Source of the DNA: JBCCGI01 sp039029355
Lineage (GTDB): Bacteria; Planctomycetota; UBA1135; GCA-002686595
Length of the DNA: 64,000 bases
NCBI GenBank assembly: GCA_039029355.1
Contig: JBCCGI010000022.1
Span: forward strand, 1-64,000
Reading direction: 5' to 3'
In this document: positions 16,448 through 26,089 of the stretch, piece after piece
Layout of the letters: every line of letters begins with the position of its first letter
How positions within the stretch are numbered: the first letter of the stretch is position 1
Program-made: the position numbers and the translations under genes
Notes under the pieces: model-generated
The model's input: only the letters and a program-made list of their open reading frames with translations
The model's database searches: none
Told to the model about the DNA's origin: nothing

Positions 16448-18150
16448 AGCCCGCCTCCTCCGCCGCCGCCGGTCCCGCTGCCGCCACCGGGCGTGTGCGG
16501 CGAGCCGCCGCCGCCCCAGTCCGGCGGAGGCTCGACCGGCACGTCGCCGGTGCCGATGCCCTCGCCGCCGCCGGGGCTGCCGACCTCGATCAGGTTCGGC
16601 CCGGGCGCGTCGTAGCCGTTGTCGGCGGCGTACTGCACCAGGACGTTGCCCGCCGCGACGGCGCTCGCATAGGTCGGGCTCCAGTCGACGATCAGACCCG
16701 CCGCGTCGCGCTGGACGAAGCGCGCGAAGCAGACGTAGACGGCGTCGCCGTCGTCGATCTCGTCCTCGACGACCTCCACCTGCACGGTGGTCAGCGTCGT
16801 CGTCGCCGGGACGAAGAGCGGCGCCTCGGCCACCTGCGGGAGCGGGTAGTCGGGCGGGTAGCTGACCCAGGCGCGGAGCTCGATCTCATCGAGATTCGCG
16901 GGCACGTCGACGGGGCGCTTGTAGGTGGGCTCGTAGAAGAAGCTCCCCGTCGGCGCGCCGACGTAGCTCTTCACGGCGCTGGAGTACTGCGGCCCGACGA
17001 GCGCCTCGTCGAAGCGGTTGTTCGCGCCAAGGTACAGGTCGCCGGAGGCCTCCACGCCGTAGAACAGGTCGACGTCGCCGTCCTGGTCGAAGTCGGCGGA
17101 GTAGGGCCAGGCACCGGTCGGGCCGATGCTCGTGACGCCGTCGTCCACGTCGATCTCGAAGGTCGTATCGACTCCGAGCGCAAAGGACGCGCCGGACGTC
17201 CCGGTGTTGTGGTAGCGAAGGACCACGTCGCCGCTCGACAGCCCGAAGAACAGGTCGTCGAAGCCGTCGCCGTCGGCGTCGCCGGTCTGCAGCGCGATCG
17301 CGCCGACGTCGCCCATGTCAACCGGCGGCTCGGCCGGGCCCGAGGAGTCGAGCACCAGCAGGTAGTCGCGCGCTCCGTCGCGGTAGGCCACGGCGATCCG
17401 GTCGAACGGCCAGCCCAACTGGCGGAAGGTCGCCAGGGCCTTGGGGCTGCCCGGGTAGGTCGCAAGCACCGTGCGCGTGCCGTCGGGGCGCAGGCGCGCG
17501 ACGGCGCCGTACTCCAGACAGATCACGTCGTCGGGCGCCTGGGAGTCGAAGTCGGCCTGCACGAAGTCGAAGACCGCGATGCCGGCGGGGTACGGAATCG
17601 GGTTGCCGGGCGAAACGGACCAGGCTCCCCCGCCGAGGTCGATCGGTGTCAGGTTCGGGTGCCAGGTGAACGACGTGCCGCCGGCGTCCAGCGTGAACAG
17701 GTCGAACGCGCCGTCGCGCCCGATGTCGCCGGCGCGCAGGCGCAGGGCGCTCGCGAGGCCTGGGACCGCGACCGAGGTCAGCGAGCCATCTGAGGCGTCG
17801 AACCAACTGACGTGCCCGCCACCGGGGTGGGTCGAGGCGACGATATCGAAGCCGCGTGGCGAGGCTCCCGGGACGACCGCAAGGTCGCTCGCCGGGACGC
17901 CGAGGTCGAACACGTCGCGGTAGGCGTCGACGCCGTAGGCGAGGTGCACCGTGCCGTTGGCGACGAAGACCGGGTCGGGGTGGCCGTCCGTCGTGATCTG
18001 CCCGGCCTCGGCCCGCCCGAGCGAGCCGAGGAGCACGCTTGGAGGTGGCGCGATGTACCCGGGGTCGAACAGGGTAGACGGCGACTGCGCGCCGAGCGGA
18101 AGGACGAGAAGCGCGAAGGGGAAGGCCCGGATCAGGTGAGGGACACGCAT
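16444..18150 (-). CDS. Secreted VCBS/FG-GAP-type protein paired with cassette 1
   Basis: 568 residues with a signal peptide ending 'LPLGAQS'. Several propeller-type blades carry calcium-loop motifs such as 'TGDADGDGFDDLFFG' and 'DFDQDGDVDLFYG' (about residues 290-375). A beta domain follows and then a Pro/Gly-rich tail of about 30 residues. It converges on the CHAT gene and the two stop codons share the four bases CTAG at 16444-16447. It is a distant paralogue of the gene at 39027, which sits in the same place and orientation beside cassette 2. That conserved neighbourhood suggests a role linked to the sigma/CHAT unit, such as an extracellular sensor or target. Confidence 0.85.
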   Translation of the reverse strand: MRVPHLIRAFPFALLVLPLGAQSPSTLFDPGYIAPPPSVLLGSLGRAEAGQITTDGHPDPVFVANGTVHLAYGVDAYRDVFDLGVPASDLAVVPGASPRGFDIVASTHPGGGHVSWFDASDGSLTSVAVPGLASALRLRAGDIGRDGAFDLFTLDAGGTSFTWHPNLTPIDLGGGAWSVSPGNPIPYPAGIAVFDFVQADFDSQAPDDVICLEYGAVARLRPDGTRTVLATYPGSPKALATFRQLGWPFDRIAVAYRDGARDYLLVLDSSGPAEPPVDMGDVGAIALQTGDADGDGFDDLFFGLSSGDVVLRYHNTGTSGASFALGVDTTFEIDVDDGVTSIGPTGAWPYSADFDQDGDVDLFYGVEASGDLYLGANNRFDEALVGPQYSSAVKSYVGAPTGSFFYEPTYKRPVDVPANLDEIELRAWVSYPPDYPLPQVAEAPLFVPATTTLTTVQVEVVEDEIDDGDAVYVCFARFVQRDAAGLIVDWSPTYASAVAAGNVLVQYAADNGYDAPGPNLIEVGSPGGGEGIGTGDVPVEPPPDWGGGGSPHTPGGGSGTGGGGGGGL

Positions 18151-18293
18151 AGGCGAGGGGTTCCGGTTGTGGCGTTGCGCGCGGAGCGCGACCCGAAGGC
18201 CGGCCCCGCGCGCCAGAGCCCGTTATTGGGCCCCCGGAAACCAGCGGTTCTGGAAAGTCGGAAAAACCTCCCGGCCCCGCGCCGTCCCCTCTC

Positions 18294-21200
18294 CTACTGC
18301 GTCCCGCCGTCGCACATCGGCACCTCGAACCCCGGCGCGCCGGAGAACTCGAGGCTGCGCAGCCCCGGAGCCGTCGCCTGGAAGACCCAGCCGGCGAGGT
18401 TGGTCAGCTCCGGAGTCTGCGGGACGGGGTTCTCTACGTCGGCCTCGTCGCGGGCGACCGCGATGATGTTGAAGAGCACCTTCTGGTTCGCGCTGGCCAG
18501 GGGCTGCGTGAACAGGATCTCGGTCAGACCGTCCGAGTCGGTCAGCGGCGACACGATGTAGTCCCCGGGGATCGCGTCCCACGGAACGCCGTTCACCTCG
18601 AACTCGTCCCCGTGGCTGGAGACCGTGTTGCCGGCGACGACCCAGCGCCCCGCGACGTCGTCGTAGACCAGGACCTGGGCGACGATGCGCCAATTGATCA
18701 GCGGCACCTCGGGGAAGGCCGTCGCGTCGGTCACGATGCCCCCCTGCCACACGACCTTGGCGCGCACGGTAGCGACGAGGTCGCCGCTCGCGTCCTCGGC
18801 CTCGGTGAAGCAGAGCTCCTTGACGACGCCGACCGAGCGCTTGGGGTTCGGGTTTCCCGGGGTCGACGGGCCCTGCTGCGGGAGGCCGTCCTGGATCGGA
18901 AGCGGGAACACGTCGAGCTCGACCGTCAGGCTCGGGTTGCCCGAGCGGTCGAAGGCGACGACCTGCACCTCGTGCTTCTGGTCCTCGATGATCCCGCCGC
19001 CGAAGTTCGACGCCGGCATCAGCCCGTGCAGGGCGATGATCTCCTCCCCCACGTAGTCGTGCGTCGCGAAGGTCTTGATGTACTCGCCGGCCAGGTCCGC
19101 CTCGGCCTGCCAGGTGACCTCGTAGCGGCAGGGCTCGTCGGCGGTGACCCGCAGCACGGCCTGGTTGACGTTCGTGCGCAGCAGCGTGACCGACGCTTCG
19201 GGCGCCTGACCGTCGGAGGGCGTGCTGCCCGCCAGGTTCGGGTCCGAGCCGTTGTCGAGCTCGTACCCGTCGGGCCAGGTATCGCCGTCCGAGTCGGCCA
19301 CGTTCGGGTCGGTGGCGTGGAGCGTCAGCTCGAGCGCGCCCAGCAGGCCGTCGCGGTCGCGGTCGACCGACAGCGCGCGGGCGTTGCCCGCCGGCGTCCC
19401 CACGAAGACCACCTCGGCGCCGTTGTTGGAGACCTCGAACTCGATGTCCGCAAGCGTCGTCGTGAACGACGAGGGCAGGTCCGCCTCGAACAGCTTGGTG
19501 TCGGTGTTGTAGAAGAGCGTCACGGGCTGCATCGACGGGCCGACGAGGAAGCTGCCGAACGCGACGACGCCGCACCAGCCCTTGTCCGCCTGGGCAACCA
19601 GGAGCCCGGCCCGCCCCGCCTGGGTCAGGTCGCCGGGCACGAGGCGCGCGACGGCGTGCGTCGACGGCGCGGTGCCGGTGTCGAACTGCTGCAGGAACGC
19701 GACCAGGTCGTCGCGGTCTGTCGGGGTCATGTCGGTCACCACGTCGAGCGGATCCGCGGGCGGGACCGTCGCCTTGCGGAACTCCTCCAAGAGGCGGAAG
19801 AGGTTGCCGAAGCGGCCGTTGTGCAGCACCCCGAAGCCCGAGCGGCTGCGGAGCACGTCACCGGTGAGCAGCGACGTGTACGGATCGACGAAGTTCACCG
19901 TCACCTCGGGCTCGTCCTTCCACGACAGGTCGCGCAGGTGCGCCACCTCGAAGTGCATCTTGGTCGCGATCTCGCCCTCGTTCTGCACGAACTCGCCCAG
20001 CGTTCCGGCGGGGCCGCCGTGGCATTGGACGCAGGTGAAGACGCCCACCGTGTTCTGCGTCAGGAAGGTGTCGAGGCCGCGCGTGGCGTCATCGCCAAAG
20101 ACGTGGCGTTCGATCTTCTCGAACGGGTTGGCGTGCTTCTGCAGCGAGAAGACGAAGTCCTGGAACTGGTCCAGCTCGCCGCCCGGCGTCTCGTCGAGCT
20201 CGGCGGCACCGCCGAGGAGTCCCACGAAGGCCTCGTTGAAGGCCGGCAGGTCGCGCTCGCCGCGCCAGTGGTAAGGGAAGGTGTCCTCGATGCTCTTCAG
20301 GTTCTGCGTGACCATGATGTCCTTGTGGTCGCGCGGCTCGTCCGAGAGCGGCCAGGCGAGCCCGTCGTACTCGGCCCCCACGTGGCAGCTGCCACAGGTG
20401 GTGCGGGCCTCGAAGGAGCGGTGTGCGTCGTAGAAGATCTCGCGCCCCGCGCGCACCGAGGGCGGCGTGGGGTCCAGCTCCAGGTCGATCGCGGTGGTCG
20501 GCGTCGCGGGCGGGAGCCCCGGCGCGATCTGGATGATCTCGACCCGGTTGGTGCCCCAGCAGTGCACGAAGAGGTACTGCAGGCCGGAGGGCAGCGAGAT
20601 CGTCTCCATGCCGCGCGGGATCGACCCGGGCGGCAGCACCGTCTCGGTCACGCGCGTGCCGTCCGCGGCGACGAAGCGCACCACGTCGCCGGTCGGGCTC
20701 GTGACGGCCGCCGCGGGCACAGCGCCGGCGGGCAGGAAGAGCAGGTCCCAGGGGTTCGAGGCGACGTCCAGGAACGAGCCCGAGGGCGAGTCGTCGAGCG
20801 CTACGCGCGCGGCGAGCGGACTGCTCCCCGCGTCAAAGAGCGGCGCTCCCGCGGCCGGCGTCGGAAAGAGCACCAGCTCGTTCTCAGCGAAGGTGCCGTT
20901 GAGCTCGGGCTCGGTATCGATGCCGAGGCCGTCCTTGTCCTTGTTGTTCAGGTCGACCGACAGCATCCAGTACTGCCCGTCGCTCGGGTTGCGCCCGTGG
21001 CCGGTCAGGATCGTGCCGACGCGGCGTGCGACGGGCTCGATCGCCCCGCCCGGGGCGGTCGAGATGCGGAACAGGTCCTCGTCCGGCAGCCCCTGCCCCG
21101 CGGCCGCGGTGTCGAGGTCGACGATGCGCGCGTCCATCCCGGCGAACTCCGAGTTGATCGCGAGGGTCGAGTTGTTGCCCGACAGCATCGGCGCGACGTA

Positions 21201-21797
21201 GACGTAGTCGGGGTCGCTCGTTCCGGCCGCCGCCGGCACGTACGACAGGAAGCGCGGCCGCAGCGACGGCACGTCCCAGCTCGCGTCGACCTGCCCCGCG
21301 GCCAGGTCGATGCGCACGACCTTGCCCTGCCCCATGCTCGTCACCCAGGCGTAGTCGGTGCCGGGCTCGACCAGGAGGTCGCCGGGTTCCGGCGCGTCCT
21401 CGAAGAGGTCGATGACGCCCAGCACGTCGCCGCTGACGCCATCGTGGACGAAGAGCGCGTAGGTCGCGCCTCCGAGGACCAGCACGCGGCCGTTCCAAAC
21501 GCTCACCGCGATCGGACTGAGCGCCGTCGGCCAGTCGGTCCGCACCGGCGGGAAGGTCGCGAAGCTGAAGCGCGACAGGAGGCCCGCGTGCGTGTTCAGG
21601 GCGTACAGGTCGATCCCGTTCAGCGCGAGACCGCGCGTGGTCTCAACGTTGAGGTTGGTGTACTCCTCGACGCGGTTGTAGAGGGAGTGGTAGTCGGCCG
21701 TCATCTGGCCGTGGGCCAGGCCGGCGCTGGCCAACCACGCACCGAGGAAGAGCGCACGCCCGCCGGGGAACGCGCGCCGAAGAAGGCTCATGCTCAT
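18294..21797 (-). CDS. Large secreted di-heme cytochrome c protein
   Basis: 1167 residues with a signal peptide ending 'GLAHGQ'. Residues about 40-430 look like a beta-propeller. Two c-type heme sites follow: C468-G-S-C471-H472 in 'TTCGSCHVGAEYDGLAW' and C589-V-Q-C592-H593 in 'FTCVQCHGGPAG', set in a region resembling di-heme cytochrome c peroxidase/MauG-like proteins. After residue 800 there is a thrombospondin-type-3-like calcium run ('DPNVADSDGDTWPDGYELDNG'), then beta domains. GGAGA lies 7 nt before the ATG at 21797. A periplasmic or surface redox role is likely; substrate unknown. Heme attachment would need a cytochrome c maturation system not seen here. Confidence 0.85.
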   Translation of the reverse strand: MSMSLLRRAFPGGRALFLGAWLASAGLAHGQMTADYHSLYNRVEEYTNLNVETTRGLALNGIDLYALNTHAGLLSRFSFATFPPVRTDWPTALSPIAVSVWNGRVLVLGGATYALFVHDGVSGDVLGVIDLFEDAPEPGDLLVEPGTDYAWVTSMGQGKVVRIDLAAGQVDASWDVPSLRPRFLSYVPAAAGTSDPDYVYVAPMLSGNNSTLAINSEFAGMDARIVDLDTAAAGQGLPDEDLFRISTAPGGAIEPVARRVGTILTGHGRNPSDGQYWMLSVDLNNKDKDGLGIDTEPELNGTFAENELVLFPTPAAGAPLFDAGSSPLAARVALDDSPSGSFLDVASNPWDLLFLPAGAVPAAAVTSPTGDVVRFVAADGTRVTETVLPPGSIPRGMETISLPSGLQYLFVHCWGTNRVEIIQIAPGLPPATPTTAIDLELDPTPPSVRAGREIFYDAHRSFEARTTCGSCHVGAEYDGLAWPLSDEPRDHKDIMVTQNLKSIEDTFPYHWRGERDLPAFNEAFVGLLGGAAELDETPGGELDQFQDFVFSLQKHANPFEKIERHVFGDDATRGLDTFLTQNTVGVFTCVQCHGGPAGTLGEFVQNEGEIATKMHFEVAHLRDLSWKDEPEVTVNFVDPYTSLLTGDVLRSRSGFGVLHNGRFGNLFRLLEEFRKATVPPADPLDVVTDMTPTDRDDLVAFLQQFDTGTAPSTHAVARLVPGDLTQAGRAGLLVAQADKGWCGVVAFGSFLVGPSMQPVTLFYNTDTKLFEADLPSSFTTTLADIEFEVSNNGAEVVFVGTPAGNARALSVDRDRDGLLGALELTLHATDPNVADSDGDTWPDGYELDNGSDPNLAGSTPSDGQAPEASVTLLRTNVNQAVLRVTADEPCRYEVTWQAEADLAGEYIKTFATHDYVGEEIIALHGLMPASNFGGGIIEDQKHEVQVVAFDRSGNPSLTVELDVFPLPIQDGLPQQGPSTPGNPNPKRSVGVVKELCFTEAEDASGDLVATVRAKVVWQGGIVTDATAFPEVPLINWRIVAQVLVYDDVAGRWVVAGNTVSSHGDEFEVNGVPWDAIPGDYIVSPLTDSDGLTEILFTQPLASANQKVLFNIIAVARDEADVENPVPQTPELTNLAGWVFQATAPGLRSLEFSGAPGFEVPMCDGGTQ

Positions 21798-21890
21798 GGA
21801 CTATCTCCGCTGGATCCTGGCCCGCGGGGAGTCGCGGGCCGACCCTTCTTTGGAGCGAGAGCCGCGCGCGGTTCTTCGATCCGGCGTTTT

Positions 21891-22892
21891 CTAGCGCGCG
21901 GCGTCGGGGCCGTCCGCCTGCGCCGCGCCCCCCATCCAGCGCTCGTGCCAGCGCGTGGACTTGTCGACGTGACAGCGCGAGCAGTCCACCGGCCCGCGGT
22001 TCAGGCGCCGACGGGCGCGCACCTCGTCGTCGTTCCAGGGCAGCGCGAACGAGTCGTCGAGCGCGTTGCCCAGCCGGTCGGCCGGCGTGAACTCGCTGCA
22101 GCAGGGGAACACGTCGCCGTTGAAGTTGACCGTGACCGCCTGCCACAGGTTGTGGCAACGGGCCGGCGCGCCGTCGGCCTTGCGCCGTCCGTCGCCGGCT
22201 TCGCGCGGACGCCAGGCCTCTTCCTCGCCTTCGGGCGCCCAGATCGGCACGGTGTGGAAGGTCATCCCGAGCTCGGCGGCGAGCGCACGCGCGGCCTCGA
22301 CCTCGTGCTCGTTGCCGCGGTGGACGACGAACTTCCACTCGAGCTCCATCCGCCGGTCTCCCGCCTGGCGCTGCGCGTCGAGCACCAGCCGGACGTGCTC
22401 CAGCACGCTGTCGAACGAGCCTCCGACACGGTACTGCGCGTAGGTCTCCTGGCTGGCGCCGTCGAGCGCGACGACCAGCGTATCGAGCCCCGCGGCCACC
22501 AACCGGCGGGCCTGCTCGGCGTCGAACAGGGTCAGGTTGGACTCGAGCCGCACGTGAATCCCGCGCGCCTTCGCGGCGGAGATGATCGCGAAGACCTCGC
22601 CGTTGAGGAACGGCTCGCCCCAGTTCGACAGCACCAGCTGCACCGTGTAGGGAAAGCGGTCGAGGATGCGCTCAGCATCGGCCGCCTTGAGCATCCCCTT
22701 CGGCAGCGTCGCCTCGCGCGTCGTCGTCGCGCACAGCGGGCACTTCAAGTTGCACAGGTTGACCGGCTCGAGCGTCAGCTGGAAGGGGCGCCCCACAACG
22801 CGCGTGTTGCGCAGGTACTCGTTTTGGAGCTGCACCAGCAGCTTGTTCGCGCGGTTGCGCAGCCGGCGCAGGCGCAGCGCCCAGGGGCTCAC
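21891..22892 (-). CDS. Radical SAM/SPASM protein
   Basis: 333 residues from GTG 22892. The radical SAM cluster motif is C47-NLK-C51-PL-C54, followed by 'LVLSNWGEPFLN' (SAM-binding GGE-like region). The C-terminal part has further cysteines in 'CHNLWQAVTV', 'GDVFPCCSEF' and 'VDCSRCHVDKS', consistent with a SPASM-type auxiliary cluster. Such enzymes modify peptides or small molecules. The start overlaps the stop of the SGNH gene as GTGA (22889-22892), so the two proteins are coupled and probably work on one product. No precursor peptide gene is seen nearby. Confidence 0.88.
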   Translation of the reverse strand: MSPWALRLRRLRNRANKLLVQLQNEYLRNTRVVGRPFQLTLEPVNLCNLKCPLCATTTREATLPKGMLKAADAERILDRFPYTVQLVLSNWGEPFLNGEVFAIISAAKARGIHVRLESNLTLFDAEQARRLVAAGLDTLVVALDGASQETYAQYRVGGSFDSVLEHVRLVLDAQRQAGDRRMELEWKFVVHRGNEHEVEAARALAAELGMTFHTVPIWAPEGEEEAWRPREAGDGRRKADGAPARCHNLWQAVTVNFNGDVFPCCSEFTPADRLGNALDDSFALPWNDDEVRARRRLNRGPVDCSRCHVDKSTRWHERWMGGAAQADGPDAAR

Positions 22893-23995
22893 CGCGTCGC
22901 CTCCCTCGCCCGCGCGGCGACCAGCTCGCGGAAGGGATCGGCGGCGGCGAGCGCCTCGGCCACGCGCTCGGCCATCGCGGCATAGCCGGCCTCGGTGAAG
23001 TGCACCGAGTCCGAGAAGTACTCCGCCGTGCCCGGGATCGTCGCGTGCCCCTCGATCAGCGCGGCTCCGGTCTCACGCGCGACCTCGACGATCACGCGGT
23101 TGTATTCGGCATAGCCGGCGAGGATCGCGTCGGGCGCGAGATACGGCGTGAACGTGAACGCGTGGGCGAGGTTCTCCAGCTGCACCTCGGGCGGCTGTTC
23201 GGCCCGGGTGCGGATCGCGAAGGTGACCAGGACCACGAGCGAGGCCTCGGACCGCGCGGCGCGCACGAGCTCGGTCAGGCGCGCGCGGAAGCCGCCCGAG
23301 TAGCTCGCGGGATCCGCATCCAGCTTGGGCCCGTCGCCGCGACCCGCGCGCTGGGCCGAGAGGTAGCCGAGGTTCATCTTCATCAGCTGCCACAGCAGCG
23401 AGCGGCGCTCGAGCCAGCCGGGCTCGCCCGGCTCCTCGAAGAGCCCCCCCGCGACCGCCAGCGCCCGCGTGTCGTCGGCGAGGTCCTTCGCGGCGTGGTA
23501 GATCACCACCACGTCCGGCTCCATCCCCGCCAGCCGCAGCGGGATCGCCCGCCGCGAGTCGTCGACGCTGCTGCCGGTCACGCCGGCGTTGAGGTAGTCG
23601 AGCTCCACCCCCGGGAACGACGCGGCGAGGCGCTCGGTCGCCAGGTGCGGCCAGGTGCGCTCGTTGGACGAGGCGCGCGCACAGAACGTCGTCGAGCCGC
23701 CCAGGAACGCCAGCCGCAGCCGGCTGGGCGGCTTCGGCACCGGCACCTCGGGGCCGCGGAAGCCCTGCGAGCTGATCTCGACCCGCGCCCGCCGGGCGAG
23801 CTCCGTGTGAAGGCCGGCGATCGGGACGAGCAGCCCGGTCTCCTCGTCCCGCTCGTAGACGCTGTACACGTCGCGCGCCGAGCCGTAGAGGAAGCGCGCG
23901 CGAACGCGCACCGCCCCCTCGAATAGGAGCGGCGATAGCAGAACGAAAAGGAGCGAGAGAAGGGCCCGACGGCGCGAGCGAGAGCTGGGCGACAC
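22889..23995 (-). CDS. SGNH/GDSL-family hydrolase, membrane-anchored
   Basis: 368 residues from GTG 23995, with an N-terminal signal anchor ('RRRALLSLLFVLLSPLLF'). Block I is 'LAFLGGSTTFC' with the nucleophile Ser, block III the Asn-type 'LNAGVTGSS', and block V 'DSVHFTEAGYAAMA' with the Asp and His. These proteins are often O-acyl esterases or acyltransferases acting on envelope glycans. It is followed with a 4-nt overlap by a radical SAM/SPASM gene, which is an unusual pairing. Substrate unknown. Confidence 0.87.
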   Translation of the reverse strand: MSPSSRSRRRALLSLLFVLLSPLLFEGAVRVRARFLYGSARDVYSVYERDEETGLLVPIAGLHTELARRARVEISSQGFRGPEVPVPKPPSRLRLAFLGGSTTFCARASSNERTWPHLATERLAASFPGVELDYLNAGVTGSSVDDSRRAIPLRLAGMEPDVVVIYHAAKDLADDTRALAVAGGLFEEPGEPGWLERRSLLWQLMKMNLGYLSAQRAGRGDGPKLDADPASYSGGFRARLTELVRAARSEASLVVLVTFAIRTRAEQPPEVQLENLAHAFTFTPYLAPDAILAGYAEYNRVIVEVARETGAALIEGHATIPGTAEYFSDSVHFTEAGYAAMAERVAEALAAADPFRELVAARAREATR

Positions 23996-24046
23996 GAATC
24001 CAGTGTACGCGCCGCGCTCCAGGCGCGCAGGACCCGCCGCGGGCGC

Positions 24047-24814
24047 CTAGAACGAGAGCGTTATGCCGACGTACGGTCCGGACAACTCGAAGTCGGCCAA
24101 CGCCTCGTTGTTCCCATCGTCGAAGTCGAAGTCGACGTCCAGCAGGCGATAGCCCGCGGTCAGGTGGCCGGCGAAGCGCTCGTCGCCTCCGAACAGCCGC
24201 ACCCTGCCGTGCACGTCGAGGTCGAGGATCTCGCCGTCGAAGTCGCCGTACTCGCCCTCGATCCAGCCGACGTGGGCGTAGAGGCCGAGCCGCCACAGGC
24301 GCAGCGCCGCGCGGCCCGCGATCTCCGGGATCGGCAGGACCTGGTTCGCCTCGACCGTGGCCCCCGACACGATCTCGGTCACCGACATGTCGACGTCGAG
24401 CGCCGTGCCCCCGAGGCCGATCCCCAGGTCGACGATGTCGCCGGGGATCAGGTCGAAGGTGAAGGCCGCGTTGAGGTACGAGAGGTCGAGGTCGGTGTCG
24501 ACGCCGACGCCCGGACCGATGAGCCCCGAGCCTGAGCTGATCTCGGCCGTGGTCGTGCCGCGGCCGGAGTAGCCGGTCTCAAACCCGGCGAGCGAGAGCT
24601 GGAAGCCCAGCCAGTTCACGTCGGCGCGGCCCTGGAAGGTCGATTCCTCCTCGCCCAGGCCGAGGCTGTCGAAGTCCTGCTCGCCGACGTTCCCGGTCTC
24701 CGTGATGCCGATGGCGCCGTCGAGCTCGAACTGGCCGACGGTGGGCGTGAGATCGACGCGCGGAACGACGTTGCAGGCGGCGAGGGGCAGCAGCGCCAGG
24801 AGCGAGTACTTCAT
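24047..24814 (-). CDS. Lipoprotein / outer-membrane beta-barrel-like protein
   Basis: 255 residues from ATG 24814, which opens 'MKYSLLALLPLAAC', a lipobox with Cys14. The rest alternates amphipathic strands with many Gly and Asp, ends in 'GPYVGITLSF' with a terminal Phe, and has no catalytic motif. The terminal aromatic and strand pattern are typical of a small outer-membrane barrel or barrel-like protein, although a lipobox is unusual for one. It is transcribed toward the SGNH gene with a 51-nt gap. Function unknown. Confidence 0.7.
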   Translation of the reverse strand: MKYSLLALLPLAACNVVPRVDLTPTVGQFELDGAIGITETGNVGEQDFDSLGLGEEESTFQGRADVNWLGFQLSLAGFETGYSGRGTTTAEISSGSGLIGPGVGVDTDLDLSYLNAAFTFDLIPGDIVDLGIGLGGTALDVDMSVTEIVSGATVEANQVLPIPEIAGRAALRLWRLGLYAHVGWIEGEYGDFDGEILDLDVHGRVRLFGGDERFAGHLTAGYRLLDVDFDFDDGNNEALADFELSGPYVGITLSF

Positions 24815-24965
24815 GGAGCGCGAGAGGGGTTTCCTGCGGTTGGGGGCCGGAGTTCCTGACGTAGCGTTCCGGCTGCCCTGGGTCAACCGGGCGGCTCGGC
24901 CCGCGGGCAAGGACTGCCGGCCACAGGATGCCGTGGCCGCGCCGGGAGGATAGGCTTCGGGGCCT

Positions 24966-26000
24966 ATGCCCTCCCCCAGTCGGTCCGAGCCCTCCTCCCG
25001 CCGCCCCACCTGGATCTCGGTCGGCCTGACGGCCGGCGTCGTGTGGGCGCTCTGGCTGTTCGGCATGGTCTCGGGCGACCGCTGGGAGCTGTTCCGCGAC
25101 AACTGGTTCATGTCCGTGACGATGGCCTTCGGGTCGTTCATCGCCGGCGCCACCAGCGAGGGCGGCGGGGCGGTGGCCTTCCCGGTCATGACGCTCCTCT
25201 TCGGCATCGAGCCCGCCACCGCTCGCGACTTTTCTTTGATGATCCAGGCCGTCGGAATGACCGCCGCGGCCGGCACGATCCTGTACACCCGCATCCCGGT
25301 CGAGCGGCACGCGCTGGTCTGGGCCAGCCTGGGCGGCGCGGTGGGCATCGTCTTCGGCCTGGAGCTGGTCGCGGGGCGGCTCTCGCCGCCCTTCGCCAAG
25401 ATGCTCTTCATGAGCACCTGGCTGTCCTTCGCCTTCGCGCTCTACCTCATCAACCGCTACCACGAGCGCGAGGTCCACGGGGAGATCACCAACTTCCTAC
25501 CGCGCCACGGCCTGCTGCTCGTCGCGACCGGACTTCTGGGCGGGGTCATCACGTCGATCACCGGCAGCGGGCTCGACATCACGATCTTCGCCCTCTTGGT
25601 GCTCCGGCTGCGGCTGAACGAGAAGGTCGCGACGCCCACCTCGGTGGTGCTGATGGGCATCAACGCCGCCGTCGGCTTCCTGTGGAAGGGCGGCGTGCGC
25701 GGCGACATGGCGGCCGAGGCCTGGGGCTATTGGTGGGTCTGCGTCCCGATCGTCGTGGTCGGAGCGCCGTTCGGCGCGTGGTTCATCAAGCACCGCTCGC
25801 GGCTGTTCGTGTCGAGCCTGCTCTACGCCTCGATCGGCATCCAGTTCGTCGCGGCGCTGATCATCGTGCCGATGACGCCCAAGCTGGTCGCGTTCAGCCT
25901 CGCGGTCTTCGTTACGGGACTGTTGCTCTTCCGCTGGATGGCGAACCGCGGCGTGCGGCGCCTGGAGTGGCTGGCGGCGGAGGGACACTCGGCCCCCTGA
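24966..26000 (+). CDS. TauE/SafE-family membrane transporter
   Basis: 344 residues with about eight hydrophobic helices and the paired motifs of the family: 'FIAGATSEGGGAVAFPVMT' near residue 60 and 'GVITSITGSGLDITIFALL' near residue 195. TauE/SafE proteins export sulfite, sulfoacetate or other organic anions across the inner membrane; the substrate here is not known. A basic Ser/Pro-rich cytosolic N-terminus precedes the first helix. The gene is divergent from the lipoprotein at 24814 (151 nt apart). A link to sulfate-ester use is only a guess. Confidence 0.9.
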   Translation: MPSPSRSEPSSRRPTWISVGLTAGVVWALWLFGMVSGDRWELFRDNWFMSVTMAFGSFIAGATSEGGGAVAFPVMTLLFGIEPATARDFSLMIQAVGMTAAAGTILYTRIPVERHALVWASLGGAVGIVFGLELVAGRLSPPFAKMLFMSTWLSFAFALYLINRYHEREVHGEITNFLPRHGLLLVATGLLGGVITSITGSGLDITIFALLVLRLRLNEKVATPTSVVLMGINAAVGFLWKGGVRGDMAAEAWGYWWVCVPIVVVGAPFGAWFIKHRSRLFVSSLLYASIGIQFVAALIIVPMTPKLVAFSLAVFVTGLLLFRWMANRGVRRLEWLAAEGHSAP

Positions 26001-26089
26001 GCACGCGGCCGCAGGACCTCGGCTGAGCCTGTATGCTGGGACGCCTCTCCCCGGTCGTCTCCGCAGCCAATCTCACCCAAGGAGGCACC

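Noticed and set aside
18612..22985. A 1457-codon open frame opposite the cytochrome and radical SAM genes
   Set aside because: It is antisense to well-supported genes, spans gene boundaries and gives low-complexity Arg/Ala/Val-rich sequence. High G+C makes such open frames common.
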